Assembly (NCBI GenBank): GCA_020912385.1
Contig: CP087206.1
Span: 2,294,001-2,358,000, forward strand
Reading direction: 5' to 3'
DNA from: Neofusicoccum parvum
Lineage: Eukaryota; Ascomycota; Dothideomycetes; Botryosphaeriales; Botryosphaeriaceae
Length of the DNA: 64,000 nt
Shown: positions 12,324 to 23,146 of the stretch, in pieces
Position numbering within the stretch: position 1 is the first letter of the stretch
Layout: the number at the start of each line of letters is the position of its first letter
Made by a program: the position numbers and the translations under genes
The notes under the pieces: model-generated
Database searches by the model: none
Seen by the model: only the letters and a program-made list of their open reading frames with translations
What the model was told of the DNA's origin: nothing

Positions 12324-13213
12324 GTGATGGCTCAACCAAACAATACCACGCAAAACTCAGCAGTAGATCTCAGAACACTACCTCCAGGCCAGCGATTCTA
12401 CTTCCCGCAAGTCGACGGTGCTCTTCTTGCCCACCTAGACGATTTGTGGTTAGTAAGGAAAGTTCCATTAAGGAAAGAAGTGACCCTGTATTTGGCTCTC
12501 AACGAAATCTGCGCATTTCAGGGTCTCGGAAGGATCCAACTCTTTTCCCCCCTCCCGGTCACTGGAGGCCTCCCCCTTCCGACGTTCATCTTCGTCGGCG
12601 ACTGGCTTTGGACGCGGGTATGTTACTGCACGAACTTATCCATGCACCCAATATAAGAAGAGCGCAGTGCTTACTTAGGAGTCAATTGTCTCAGGAACGC
12701 ACAAATTACCACTTTACCCTCAGCCTAGTAGATCGCCTAGTTGCCGGACTCACCTCCAAAACATTCCGATCGGCTAGCAATAATAACACTCTCCCCCCAG
12801 ACGCCTTTGTCATGCCCGTCTACATCTACAACTATACAAACACCGAAATTTCAACGCGCGATTGCTTTTACTTCGATAGACAGCGTGAAGTTGCTGGACT
12901 GCCTCAGTTGGGTGTAATGATCCACATCACACAGAACGCCATCCAAATGGCGACGCTTGCGGACTGGTTACATCACGCTCCACGCAGAGGAACTTCACGC
13001 CAACCTCGAGATGACCCTAGCTCGCCCTTGTGTCACTGGGCCGAATTTGTACAGGAAGTCCCAGCTACGGGATCGTTCAGGGTTATCGCCACAGGAGATG
13101 CGTTCCTGCAGCTCATCTCGTGGCTGAGAGTCCTATACGATTATGGTGCAAATGGGGTTATGAATTGGTGGCAATGTGAGAAACTTTATGGGGGCATAAT
13201 CGAGAAGTTTTGA
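12324..13213 (+). CDS. Unknown protein, paralogue B of a divergent pair
   Basis: Two exons, 12324-12617 and 12695-13213, with a 77-base intron beginning GTATGT, give 270 residues. It is homologous by eye to the minus-strand neighbour at 10797-11829 and keeps the same intron position and phase. The N-terminal part runs from PGQRFYFPQVDG to VGDWLWTR. The second exon has TLPPDAFVMPVYIYNYTNT, LPQLGVMIHITQN and LQLISWLRVLYDYG. It is shorter than its partner at the C-terminus. No signal peptide or known domain is recognised. The ATG at 12324 is preferred over the frame opening at 12293 because it gives the conserved N-terminus and follows a TATA box at a sensible distance. Confidence 0.72.
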
Positions 13214-14335
13214 GGCTGAAATAGTGATGGTTTGAGGGCGGAGGGAAACAATAGCGAGTGGACAGCAATGAAGTAATTGGCGTCTGGCTTGAAAAGGCAA
13301 ATGGAATCGTGTACGACATCGTTTGAAGATGCTAATTGCCTGTTTCTAGCTAAAAGGTCTCATGGTTCTTCCAAAATAGACCGACATGCATTTCCCCCAA
13401 ACCTGTGTTAGGCTGTAAAGCTTGTAGCGTGATGTTGATTCACGACGTGCGTCAATAGAATCCAACCATCTGCTTGTGACGAAGGTGGGTAATTCAGCGA
13501 CCTTGTGCCGGGTCATGGGTACTTTTCGTGACCGTAGATCTGTGCCTTTAACCATGCCGAATTCCGACCAACTGTTTCGCTTCTTCAACGTTTGACTCTC
13601 CCAAACTGTTTGCAATGGTCGCTTACATCATCTTGCATGATGTTCGCCTTGTCCCTTGAGCACAATAAGCCAACAGCGCATGAGCTCGAGTCAACGTATT
13701 CGTATTCACCAGTACTGCAAGCATCGGGATCCACTCCTCACGCACCGGTATAGCACGTCTTAACAAGCACTGCCGCGCCAGCAAATAAGAGCCTTGGGAC
13801 CAACCAAGCACTACCGAAGAAATCTTGAGCGCCATCCTCCCAAGTTCGGGTTATCCGGCGTACCCCAGGAAACGCCCTCTCCCCGCGCTCCTCGGGTCAA
13901 AATTGCGGGGAACCGGGGTAAACAACACCGAGCTGTGGAGGGCGCCTCAGCCACTAAACGGCAGCTGCCCCAGCAAGCTGATATGCTTTGTCCAACCCGG
14001 AACGCGCTTTCGGCTCCTGCCACGCGGTCGCGGGCATCTTTTGGTGTAGCATCTGGGGTAGCGGATGGCGGGTCGTCGCAGCCATGGTGCGTTTGTGGAA
14101 GCGCCGGCCGCTTTCTCCACATGAGACGGTTTGCCTTTCCCCAGATCTAGAATACGCCTTCGGTGGGACTGCAACAGCGAGGTCCGCTGAGCATGGTCTC
14201 CAGATTTTGTTCATAAGAAGGGAATGGTGGCGAGAAGATTTCCCTCATCCCACCCCCGAGCTTCTCGGACCTCGCCCATCTCCTCTCTTCCACATCGCTG
14301 CCGCCTTTGTTCATCGCTGAGAACGATACGGCGGA
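13214..14335. promoter_or_regulatory. Upstream region of the MFS transporter with CreA-like motifs
   Basis: No gene is supported; short overlapping frames at 13346-14174 look like chance. A GC-rich patch carries three matches to the fungal carbon-repressor consensus SYGGRG: 13881-13886 (as CCCCGC, the complement), 13905-13910 (GCGGGG) and 13913-13918 (CCGGGG). They lie about 420-455 bases before the ATG of a sugar-permease-like gene, a common location for CreA sites. Function is inferred from the motif only. Confidence 0.4.
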
Positions 14336-16083
14336 ATGGCGATCTTCAAGCGCACAATCGTCGCCGATGACCACGCCGTCACTCAAGGTGGACACCTGAC
14401 GCTCAGGCAGTCCCTACTTCCAAATGCTCTCGGTAGGCCTCTCCCCCTCCAATTTCTAACGCCGCAGACAAGGCGCACAGAGCCATTCTCGTCGCTCTCA
14501 AAGACCCTCCCTCACGCTAACACAATGCAGTCACAATCCTCTTCTTCCTCTGGGGCTTCGCCTACGGCCTCCTCGACGTCCTAAACTCGCACTTCCAAGC
14601 CGACCTCAACATCACCGCCAGCAAAGCCTCCGGCCTCTCCGCCGCCTACTTCGGCGCCTACTTCCTCTGCCCGCTCACCGTCTCCGGCTGGATCCTGCGC
14701 CGATACGGCTTCCGCGTCACATTCATGACCGGTGCGCCCCCATCCCCCCTCCCCACAACCAACGCCCAACCACTAACGCCCCACTCTCCCCACAGGCCTC
14801 GCCGTCCTCGCCATCGGCTGCCTCCTCTTCTGGCCCTCCGGCGTCAAAGCGTCCTTCGGCGGGTTCTGCGGCTCGATGTTCGTCGTCGGGGCCGGGCTGT
14901 CGACGCTCGAGACGGGCGCAGACAACTTCCTGTCGATCTGCGGGCCGCCGCGCTACTCGGAGATCCGGCTGAACCTAGCGCAGGGGGTGCAGGGGATCGG
15001 GTCGTTCGTGGCGCCGCTGCTGGCGTCGCGCGTCTTCTTCGCCGACACGGTCGACACGGCGCAGGGGCTCAAGAACGTGCAGTGGGTGTACCTCGGCGTC
15101 GCCGGCTTCGTGGTGCTGCTGATCGTGCTGTTCTTCCTGGTGCCCATGCCCGAGGTCACGGATGCGGACATGGAGGTGCAGGAGAGGGAGATCGTCGAGG
15201 GCGGCGAGGGCCCGTTCAGGAAGCAGTATAACTTGTTCCTGGGCGTGTGGTCGCAGTTTTGCTATGTGGGCGCGCAGGTCGCCGTGGCGAATTACTTCAT
15301 CAATTTTTGTGAGGAGGCTGGCTACTCTTCTGCGACGAGCTGTAAGTGCTGTCCTTGGGATTCTGGGAGGGTGGGTTGCTGACGTGCGGATTCAACCACA
15401 GCGAACCTCCTTGCTGTCGGTCAGGGCTGTTACGCTTTCATGCGCTTTGTCGGATCGGGTCTTCTCACCCAGAAGGCCTTTAAGCCACGCTACATGCTGG
15501 CCACTTACCTGGGCCTGTGCTTTGTCTTCGCGCTTGCGGCAGTGAAGACGACGGGTAAGACGAGTGTGGCCATGCTGATCTTGGTTCTCTGCTTCGAAAG
15601 TGTAAGTCCTCCCTTGCATACCCCAACCAGCTCTTAGAGCCAGAGATCCCGCTAACAGTGGACTGCAACGTTACAGATCTGCTTCGCCACTATTTTTACC
15701 CTCGCTCTCCGTGGGCTCGGCCGCCACACCAAGCGCGGCGGCAGCATGCTTGTTGCCGCTATCTCTGGCGGTGCTGCCATCCCGCCCAGTAAGTTGTCCC
15801 GCGTCTCTCATGCGCGTCTGTTCTAACATTTTCTCCAGTGACCGGTGCTGTGGCCACGGCGACCGGAAACTTCCACACCGCCATGGCCATCCCGACCGCC
15901 TTCTACGTCGCGGCCTGGATCTTCCCGGTCTACATCAACTTCTTCAACAAAGAGAGTCTGGATGCGCATAGGGAGACTGATCTCAATGTTGAGCATTCGG
16001 ACATGGTTGACAAGGCGGTGGAGTTGGAGCGGGGCCATGGGGACAAGAATACGGCGGTAGAGAGAGTCGAGAATGCTAGCTGA
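14336..16083 (+). CDS. MFS transporter, fucose-permease (FHS/FucP)-like
   Basis: Plasma-membrane proton symporter of the FucP-type major facilitator group, probably importing a sugar or related small molecule; the substrate is not predictable. Six exons (14336-14432, 14531-14731, 14796-15341, 15402-15601, 15677-15788, 15839-16083) give 466 residues and about twelve helices. Diagnostic stretches are LFFLWGFAYGLLDVLNSHFQ in helix 1, the A-motif-like ILRRYGFRVTFMTG, GLSTLETGADNFLSICGPP, RLNLAQGVQGIGSF, and late helices FATIFTLALRGLGRHTKRG and AAISGGAAIPPMTG. The first intron (14433-14530) restores NALVTILFFLWGF. The gene converges on the FAD monooxygenase. The C-terminal tail is charged and cytosolic. 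Confidence 0.9.
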
Positions 16084-17227
16084 AGGATGAAATTAGTAGC
16101 AATATCACGTGTACAATCAGCGCAGGAGACGGGTGTAAGGAGGTTACCTCCTCTGCCCCGACGCTCTTCTTTATGCCATCGATCCAAACACCTCCAACAC
16201 ACCAAATTGCAACATATTGAAGGCAACAGTTATTACGAACCCTAGTCCGCAAAGGCTATTTAATACCGTCTCGCCAGCCTCTAGTTTCCATCGTGCTCTG
16301 TGGAAAGGTTTTCTCTCTCGATGGGCCCCGACCAGCACTCTAGGCTTCTCTGTGGATGCATCTCGGGAAACCAGAGCGCGAATCTCTCCTTTCTCACCTT
16401 GTATGTCAATGCCGGAAGAGAACTGGAAAAACCAGTGCCTCACTATTGTAACCTTATACTGACTTATTCGAGCAATAAAGAGTGTAGAAGGTGCTCCCAA
16501 CCTTGAAAAGCGGTGAGACTCTAAAGGGAAGGAGTAAAGCAGCAATTCAGGTAAGATTTCAAACACCTGCATATTGATTTTGCCAGGTACTGTCATAACT
16601 TGCGTTCTAAGAAGTGGTGCTTCGAATAGAAAATCAATAGCAGTTGCTGCGCCTTCAACTTAGGCAAAGCTTCTACAATTCCACTCCCTAGCCGCCTTCT
16701 GTCTATGGAAGCTGGGAGCGCTGAAAATGTACAAACCATGCTAAGTCGCTTCTATCCCTCCTCCTATAGTGAAAGCATGCATGTACCTTAGTGTTACGGC
16801 ACAGCCTTTGAAAGTCGCAAAAAGATGGGGGGCTCACGAAGGAACCCCGCAAGAAAAAGCATCACCACGTGATTAGGGCACGTGATGATCTTCCCAGGAC
16901 CCACATGTCGCCCTCACGAGCCGGGCGACATACAGCAACCGTCGCCCAGTGTAGCCCGGCTACATGGAGCAACACCAGATTGTCATAGCTTTCCTACAGT
17001 ATATATAGCTTCACTCCTTAGCTAGTATCTTGACCCTTCGTGGTCAACTTCACAATAGAATTTGGACTCTATTGGTAACGCAGCCTTCGCACAGAGTGCT
17101 CAGTCACGTGTATTCCTCACTTCGTTCTCTCTCACCCTCTCTTGTACCCACTCAAGGTAAACCCCCAATACGGCTTACCACCCTCTTTGGTGTTTGGATC
17201 CTTAGAGGCAGAGGCCCGCCGTTACAC
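16084..17227. other. Convergent intergenic region with palindromes, CACGTG boxes and a TATA-like element
   Basis: This space lies between two converging 3' ends and has no supported gene. Even so, 16860-17010 looks promoter-like: two CACGTG boxes (16866-16871 and 16879-16884), a perfect 9-base stem with 9-base loop at 16905-16931, a 7-base palindrome around one central base at 16950-16964, and TATATATAG near 17000. A plus-strand frame from 17030 to 17554 runs antisense over the end of the monooxygenase gene, but its residues look like chance. Confidence 0.4.
16905..16931. repeat. Perfect inverted repeat (9-bp stem, 9-base loop)
   Basis: The left arm ATGTCGCCC at 16905-16913 is the exact reverse complement of GGGCGACAT at 16923-16931. 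Another GTCGCCC follows at 16941-16947 and could pair with the same right arm, so alternative hairpins or paired protein-binding sites are possible. Confidence 0.7.
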
Positions 17228-18765
17228 TTAGGACCAGTCGCCTTCGTCTTGCACCTTCTCACCCCTCTCAGAGGCCTCGATCAGCTGGTGAATGTCCCAG
17301 GGTTTGTAGGTGTACCCCGGCACAGCGTTTGTGTTCTTGAAGGGCGCGCCCGTCAGGATACTGTTCGAGGCATCCTCGTACTTCTCGCGAGCGTATTGCT
17401 CCGGATCATGCCTCAGAACCCAGTTACCGATGGTGTTGCCCACCGAATTTGGATTCTTACTAACAGCCTCCCAGTCTGTTTTATGCCACAGCTCGCGGGT
17501 CTTGTAGCCCATCTTCTGGGCACAGGAAACCCGCTCGAATCTAGAGCTAATTAGCCGAGGTTGGGTTAGGAGCGGAGAGCGGTCACTTACCGAAGCAAGT
17601 TGTGCACCCGAGTAGCCAAAGGGATATTTTCCTTACCGCCCAGCTGGAGGCATGCAGCGATGGAGAAGGCATCCTCCCAAGCCATCGTCGCACCACTTCC
17701 AGAAGACGGCAGGAAAGAATGCGCCGAGTCTCCAACCTGGATAACTCGAGCCTTTGGGGAAGTCCACTGTGGCTGCGGGTTCCGCCACATGAGCTTCCAG
17801 TCGATCACGGTGTTGTTAGGGGTCGCTTTAATTAGCTCCGTGAGGAACGGAGTCCACCCAGCCACGTGCTTTAAGGCCTTGTCCGCTTGTGCCGTCTTCG
17901 TCCAGCTTTCATCTGCATTTCCGTCGTCCTGCGTACCCCATTAGAATTGAGGTCCAGCCACTATCAGATTTATCTCTCACCTTGTAGGTCATCATCCAGT
18001 TGATATGATCCTTCTTCTTCCCGATCACAACATGCGCGTCCGGCCCGATGTGGACTGATACGCGATCATCAACATCCGCAAACTCTGCTGCAATGAGAGG
18101 GTTCTTCAGAGCCGGCCCTATCGGGAAATTGACCCGATAGACTGCGAAGCCGCTGCTGATAGGCTGATCTTTCTTGCCCATCACCAACTTCCATGATCTC
18201 GACCCAACGCCGTCAGCGGCGATGATGACATCAGCTTCCAGCGTCTCTCCATCAGACGTAGTAGCGAAGGCTTTTTCGTCACTCTCGTGGTACTCCTCCA
18301 CGAACTTGCCGAACTCGATGGGGATCTGCAGCTCCGTGGCGTACGCGTACAGCTGTCGGTGCAGGTCCGCACGAGAAATGAGCAGCGAGGGATAGTCAGG
18401 CTGGCCGGTGGGAACTTTGCATAGCAAAGTGTTGTCGTACTTGAACATCCAATTCATCGGCGTGTAGCTCTGCGCTCTGACACGCTCGAGAAAGCCAGGC
18501 CATTTCTCCGGAGTCCTCAGCGCGCTGGGCCCGATGCCGATCAAGTCACCTGCGTGGCTGTGAGTAAAAGTGAAAGGAGAGTTGTTTCCGTCGTGGTGCT
18601 GTGCGTACCGAAGTCGTTGAAATTGGGGCGCCGGTCAACGACGCGGACTTGATGGCCCTTCCGATAACTTTCAATTGCGGTGGCAAGCCCCGCGAGGCCG
18701 CCGCCCACAACCAGTACGGATATTCCTGAGTCTGGGGATTGCTGCATGCTCGCGATTATGGCCAT
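17228..18765 (-). CDS. FAD-dependent aromatic monooxygenase (salicylate hydroxylase-like)
   Basis: Single-component flavoprotein hydroxylase using NAD(P)H and O2 on an aromatic or polyketide-like substrate. Four exons (18765-18609, 18549-17981, 17928-17591, 17540-17228) give 458 residues. Three hallmark motifs are present: the dinucleotide-binding SVLVVGGGLAGLATAIE at residues 16-32, the DG motif VIIAADGVGSRSWK near 160, and the GD motif VIQVGDSAHSFLPSSGSGAT near 305, which contacts the FAD ribityl chain. No signal peptide or C-terminal membrane anchor is visible. An internal ATG at codon 7 is an alternative start. It converges on the MFS transporter; a shared catabolic role is possible but only inferred. 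Confidence 0.9.
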
Positions 18766-18802
18766 TCTTATTTGCGTAGACCAAACGCTGCTACGCCATT
18801 AG

Positions 18803-19878
18803 AGTTTTGTCATCCAGCCGAATTCATTGGTCTCCGTCTTCATGACAGTCGCCAGGTCGTCAATCCTGCTTCCAATTTCTAAATGCATCAGCCAGGCGAA
18901 ATGGACAAGTTACCATAAAGCTCCACACCAACTCGCTCGGATTGAAAACTACGACGAGGCAAGCAGAGGCCCTTGGGGCTCTTTCCGGCTTCTGTTTCAT
19001 CTACGACTCAGCGATCGGGTCACGTCTTGGGGTGCCATACTTACCATCATTGCACTTGCGATAGACCCTTTCACACAACAAATTATCGCCTATCCTTCAC
19101 GAGAAGTACCTTTGAGCTCAGATATCGCATCGATAAATGCTCTTCGGTACTTAAGCCCATCGGAATTTCAAATCAAAACTTTCTCCAACGTTATGCTTCG
19201 AAGCTTCTTTGGCATTCCTCCAGAAGCTAAATGCACAGCTTCCACCTGTCGGTGGCCGACGAGGTTGAGGGTCGGCACTATCATATACCGGATCTTGCAG
19301 AGCGTCCCTACAATGATACATTGAATTATACCTTCGCAATCCCCCGTGCGAGGGGTCTTGCTGACTTCGTTAGTACTATATTCAATTTCTCGATGACCAA
19401 CGCGATTATTTATAATGGCAATCCGTCGAAGGAGCTTCCAATACCGGGTGATACCGCGCCGTACTTTAATATCGCGTCCGTTCTATATGCGGATGGAAAC
19501 GTCGCAAGAGACATGCAAAAAGTGGCTGAAAGCCTCACGAATATCTTACGGAATCAGAAAGAAAGCGTCATCGGCCAAGCACTTGTGATGGAGACTTTCG
19601 TATAGGTACGCTAGGCCTAGGTGAGTCTTCCTTTGGTTGTTCTGCTTCTTTCAGTTCTACATTTGATTGTCACAATGCGAGACAGCGGCAAACACGAAGC
19701 GGTGTTGTGGAGGTCATCGAATTTGGCACTTCTCTTCCGCGGACTGCGCGGCTGGGAGAACAAGGACCTGGATGTCAGAGACATGAGAAGAATTATCAAG
19801 GCGGCGGAGAAAATGAGGGCTCGATTGCACAAGAAAGATGAAGACGGGAATGCAGAGTTGAAGTTTGTGAGGAGCTGA
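18803..19878 (+). pseudogene. DUF3176-family membrane protein relic
   Basis: Three blocks match the fungal DUF3176 pattern but cannot be joined into one frame. Block 1 (about 18803-19260) has LPISKCISQAKW, then EASRGPWGSFRLLFHLRL and a helix TSWGAILTIIALAIDPFTQQ, ending near KCTASTCRWPT. Block 2 (19231-19605, another frame) has VARDMQKVAESLTNILRN and ends METFV. Block 3 (19621-19878, same frame as block 2) has VSLPLVVLLLSVLHLIVTM and SSNLALLFRGL. The first transmembrane helix and the Cys-rich middle are missing, and the reading frame changes where the middle was lost. Three TAG stops (19603, 19612, 19618) interrupt the conserved tract where the family reads roughly V-R-W-x-W before the last helix. 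I call it a truncated, decayed copy rather than a spliced gene because no intron restores the frame. Confidence 0.75.
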
Positions 19879-21691
19879 TTTTGACCAGTCACTTACATCT
19901 AGTCAGTTCTCAATCATCGCGAAGGTTCACAGAAGCAGGATATTGATTTCATTCTACATTGGCTTCTCACACTCGCTGGCCTATTTTTCATTAGCTTCGT
20001 AGCTTTTCAGACTGATTATAGTCCACGGAAGATGTTCCACCTACAAAGGAATTGAGCAACCGTTGAGTTCCGCAAGTGATCCACTCCGGGGCTCATCCAA
20101 GCACCGTCAGGTTTCTCTACATATCCTTCGCGAGACATTTCTACCTGGGTTGGATGTACAACCTACATCCTGATAGGATGATCGCAGCCTACAGAGCAAG
20201 CCATACAACCCATTCGTCACCCAGCCGGGAAAAGCCAGCCCTATCAACGCACACTCCAGCAAAGGCCACAGCCTGGCATGAGCTATACGATCCACCGCAC
20301 CCCATAGACGCACAGGCGCACGCCGGGCTGGCAGGCGCAGCCCGTGGAACGTGGGGCAGCGGGCAGGGCGGGATCAACGGGCTCGCCGTCTCGCCGCATG
20401 CCCCCCAGATCTCCTCCCGGCGGACCGCACCTCGTCGCCGATCAGGCTGGCAAGCGGCGTCTGCCGTCAGACAGCTCCTACAGCATTGGGCCAGCGGCAT
20501 CGGTGCGGGCTGCAAGGGCTGGCCTCGCTCCGTCCGGCCTCGTCCCTTTCGACCCCGCTGGAGCAGGGAGCAGAGGTCCCCTTGCTGGCTCCACTGATCG
20601 ACGGCCATCGTCGGGGAGGTCTGGGCGCGCTGCTTCCAGCGGCGGACGGTGGGCGTAGGGCGGCTGCTGCTGCCACTCTAGATCACTTTCGTTTCCGAGG
20701 TGCAATGCTGGGTATTCGATGGCCATGGTGCTGTTAATTTGTGGGCTCAAAATTCTGTGACAGGCTTTAGTAGCTTAGATATGCTCCGAATGTGACGGTT
20801 GACTGGTCAAACAGTAAGCTTTGCCATGGTGTCGGCCTCAGCAACAATTGGCTTGCACGTGCTCGAACGTCTTCCCAGACCAGGTGGCGGATGCGGCAAA
20901 GCGTGGTCCCTATGTGACAAACGGCTAGCGGGTTCCGAGTAATATTGATATCGTCCAACGCGGTAGAGCGCTGCAAGCGACAGCGCAGAGAGTGTTTTGG
21001 GCAAGGGGCGTCATTCCTGCGGCTGGGCGGCCGCTTTCGAGGTCGGACGCGTCTGCTCGGGGGGCGAGAGGAAGCTGAGGGGGCCAGGGCCGCAGACGCG
21101 GCATTGATATAGACGCGGCTGCATATATGTCTCGCCGCCGCCGCGTTTCGACGGCCGCACAAGGCGGAGGCGGGGCGCTAAAAGGGGGTGGAACGGAGGC
21201 CGGGCGGCAGACAGCCGAGAGCGATAGCGGCGGCCGCGCCCCTCAGGACCCATGCCGCCGGGCCAGTCGACGACTTCCAAAAGCTCGAGGCTCAAACACA
21301 CCCCGGTCCTCGAGGCCGCGGATCTTCTGACTCTCGCGAGAAACGTCGGCAGCCGCGGCACCGGGGGTAATCCGTGGGCTATGCAGCAGCAGCGGGCAGC
21401 GGGCAGCTCGCCGGCGGGCGCAGCGGAGCGGGCAGAGACCTCCCGTGAAGCGTAATAAATTATATCGTGTAACATCGAGATGAATCGAAAGGGCTTTCCT
21501 TCTTAGCTCGTTCTAAACGTTCGTGCCGCATCCTCACCGTGGCAAAGCAGGCAGGCAGGTATAGTAGGTATATCCTGATGGTTCCCAAAATGTTGCTGTT
21601 TATACATCCAATCCTGTACAAATATCTGGTATCACACCAAACTCCGAATGCGTTCCCGAATATGATTTGTGTCGACGTCCCTCCGCGCTCC
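19879..21691. other. GC-rich region without a supported gene
   Basis: Frames on both strands overlap at 20076-21475 with Arg/Ala/Pro-rich composition and no recognisable domain. The right end (21480-21690) is AT-richer and is the probable 3' untranslated region of the minus-strand coiled-coil gene. Confidence 0.4.
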
Positions 21692-22156
21692 CTACGCCGA
21701 GATGCCCTTGCCGGCGTCGGCCGCGTCGTCGGCCGCCTTCTGCTTGCCGGCATCGTCGAAGCCCTCCTGCAGCACCGGGCTCTTGCCGTCCTCCGACGGC
21801 GTGCCCTTGGCCTGCTTGAGGCGCTCCTCGGCCGCCCTCAGCCGGGCCTCCAGGGCCTCGAGCTCGGCGTTCTGCGACGTGAGCGCCTGCTGCCTGCGAA
21901 GGGCGTCAGCGGGGGGGCCTGGGGGAGCGGCGGGGCGGCGCGCTTACTTCTGGTCGACCTCCTTCTCGACGTCGTCAAACTTGCCGCTCAGGTTGAAGAT
22001 GTCGTCGAGCGCGGCGGAGAAGTTTTTGGCGATCTGGCTGTGCGCGGGTCAGCAGCGGGCGGGCAGAGTGCGCGGTGCGGGGGCAGCGTACGACTGCGGG
22101 CGCTGCCTGGGGACCCAGTCGCGGTCTGGGCTTGCGCTGGCGCTCTGGCTGTCCAT
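21692..22156 (-). CDS. Small coiled-coil protein, family not recognised
   Basis: Three exons, 22156-22092, 22037-21948 and 21893-21692, with introns of 54 bases each, give 118 residues. The N-terminus is a short polar stretch (MDSQSASASPDRDWVPRQ). Residues about 23-80 form a strong heptad-like coiled coil, including KNFSAALDDIFNLSGKFDDV, then EKEVDQKQQALTSQNAELEA and LEARLRAAEERLKQ. The tail is acidic and Ala/Lys-rich. Such a short helical protein is likely a subunit of a larger complex (a vesicle-trafficking or kinetochore component would fit), but I cannot name it. It is divergently arranged with the bromodomain gene. Confidence 0.75.
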
Positions 22157-23146
22157 GGCGTCTGTGTGGAGTGGTTTGGGGGAGCTTCGCTTCTGGCGGG
22201 TTGAGGTGCGGAGGGGTAGGGCGGTTGTGCTGGGGGACGACGGGGAATGCCTGGGAAGCTTGGGCCCTAGGCTGCGGGCGTCTTGCTTCGAGGCGCGAGG
22301 GCGGCAGCGACGTCAGACGCGGAGAGTGAGCAGCAGGAGCACCGGGCGACGCGTGGAGGTGTTGTTCATCGCGGGCGGGCAGAGGCCTTTAGAGAGGGCG
22401 GTGGAGGGGAAAAGGAGGTGTTTGATAAGTCTGTCATTTCCGCCGGACGCGAGAGCCTTCATGCGATCGACGCCAATTGGGCAGCATGCTCAGGGCCAAG
22501 CGCGCACCCGCCGCGACAGAGACGCAGCCATACCTCGCGCGGTGCTGCCTCTGCTCAGCGGCCTCGCCGCCCGCACGCGCGGCGAGATATCGCAACCGCA
22601 ACCGCAGCCGCCGGGCGGCAGCCCGCCAGAGCGAGCCTGCGCGAGCGGGGACGGGGCGCCCCCTTTCCTGCGCAGGAGCGGCACGTGACGGCGGTGCGGG
22701 CAGCATTCCGGACGCGGTGCCAGCTGTGTGTTGGGGAGGGCGGTGAGGGCGCGTGTCGCTGGCGGGCTGGGCGGCGGCGGGCGGCGGCGGCGCGCGGGCG
22801 CTGGCTCGGTCCCGGTCGCAAAAATGTTCCACTCCACGGCCAATGTCACGCATCATCGCGACCGACACCACCGTGACCCCCCAGCCAGGCACACGTCCGC
22901 GCCCATCGCCCCCGACGCCGCCGCCATCGCCATCCCGCCGCCGCCGCTCCTCCCTCTGCCTCCCCGCCCAGCGCCGCGCGTGCTCCAGCGCCCAACGCCG
23001 CCCATCGCCCGCCACGGCCGTCCTGACGCGCGCGCTGTCGTCGACGTCCGAGCTTGTCTGATGGTGCCGTGCAGCTCGCGAGATCCTCCGCGCTGGCTCC
23101 CATCCACCCGTCCCCGTACCGCCAGCAAGCGCCTCACCGCGGGGGG
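22157..23146. promoter_or_regulatory. Divergent promoter region, coiled-coil gene / bromodomain gene
   Basis: About 990 GC-rich bases between two divergent starts. Long frames on both strands overlap and read as Arg/Ala/Pro-rich chance translations. A C-rich pyrimidine tract (22870-22990) precedes the bromodomain start, as is common upstream of constitutively expressed fungal genes. No TATA box stands out. Confidence 0.4.

Noticed and set aside
17030..17554. 174-codon plus-strand frame after a TATA-like box
   Set aside because: It is antisense to the well-supported FAD monooxygenase and its residues match no family; only the promoter-like signals are kept as a finding.
14336..18765. A secondary-metabolite or catabolic cluster joining the MFS transporter and FAD monooxygenase
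   Set aside because: Only two intact genes, no backbone enzyme or pathway regulator nearby, and convergent orientation without shared promoter motifs.
20076..21475. Overlapping GC-rich frames of 60-170 codons
   Set aside because: All are mutual shadows with low-complexity composition and no start context or intron support.
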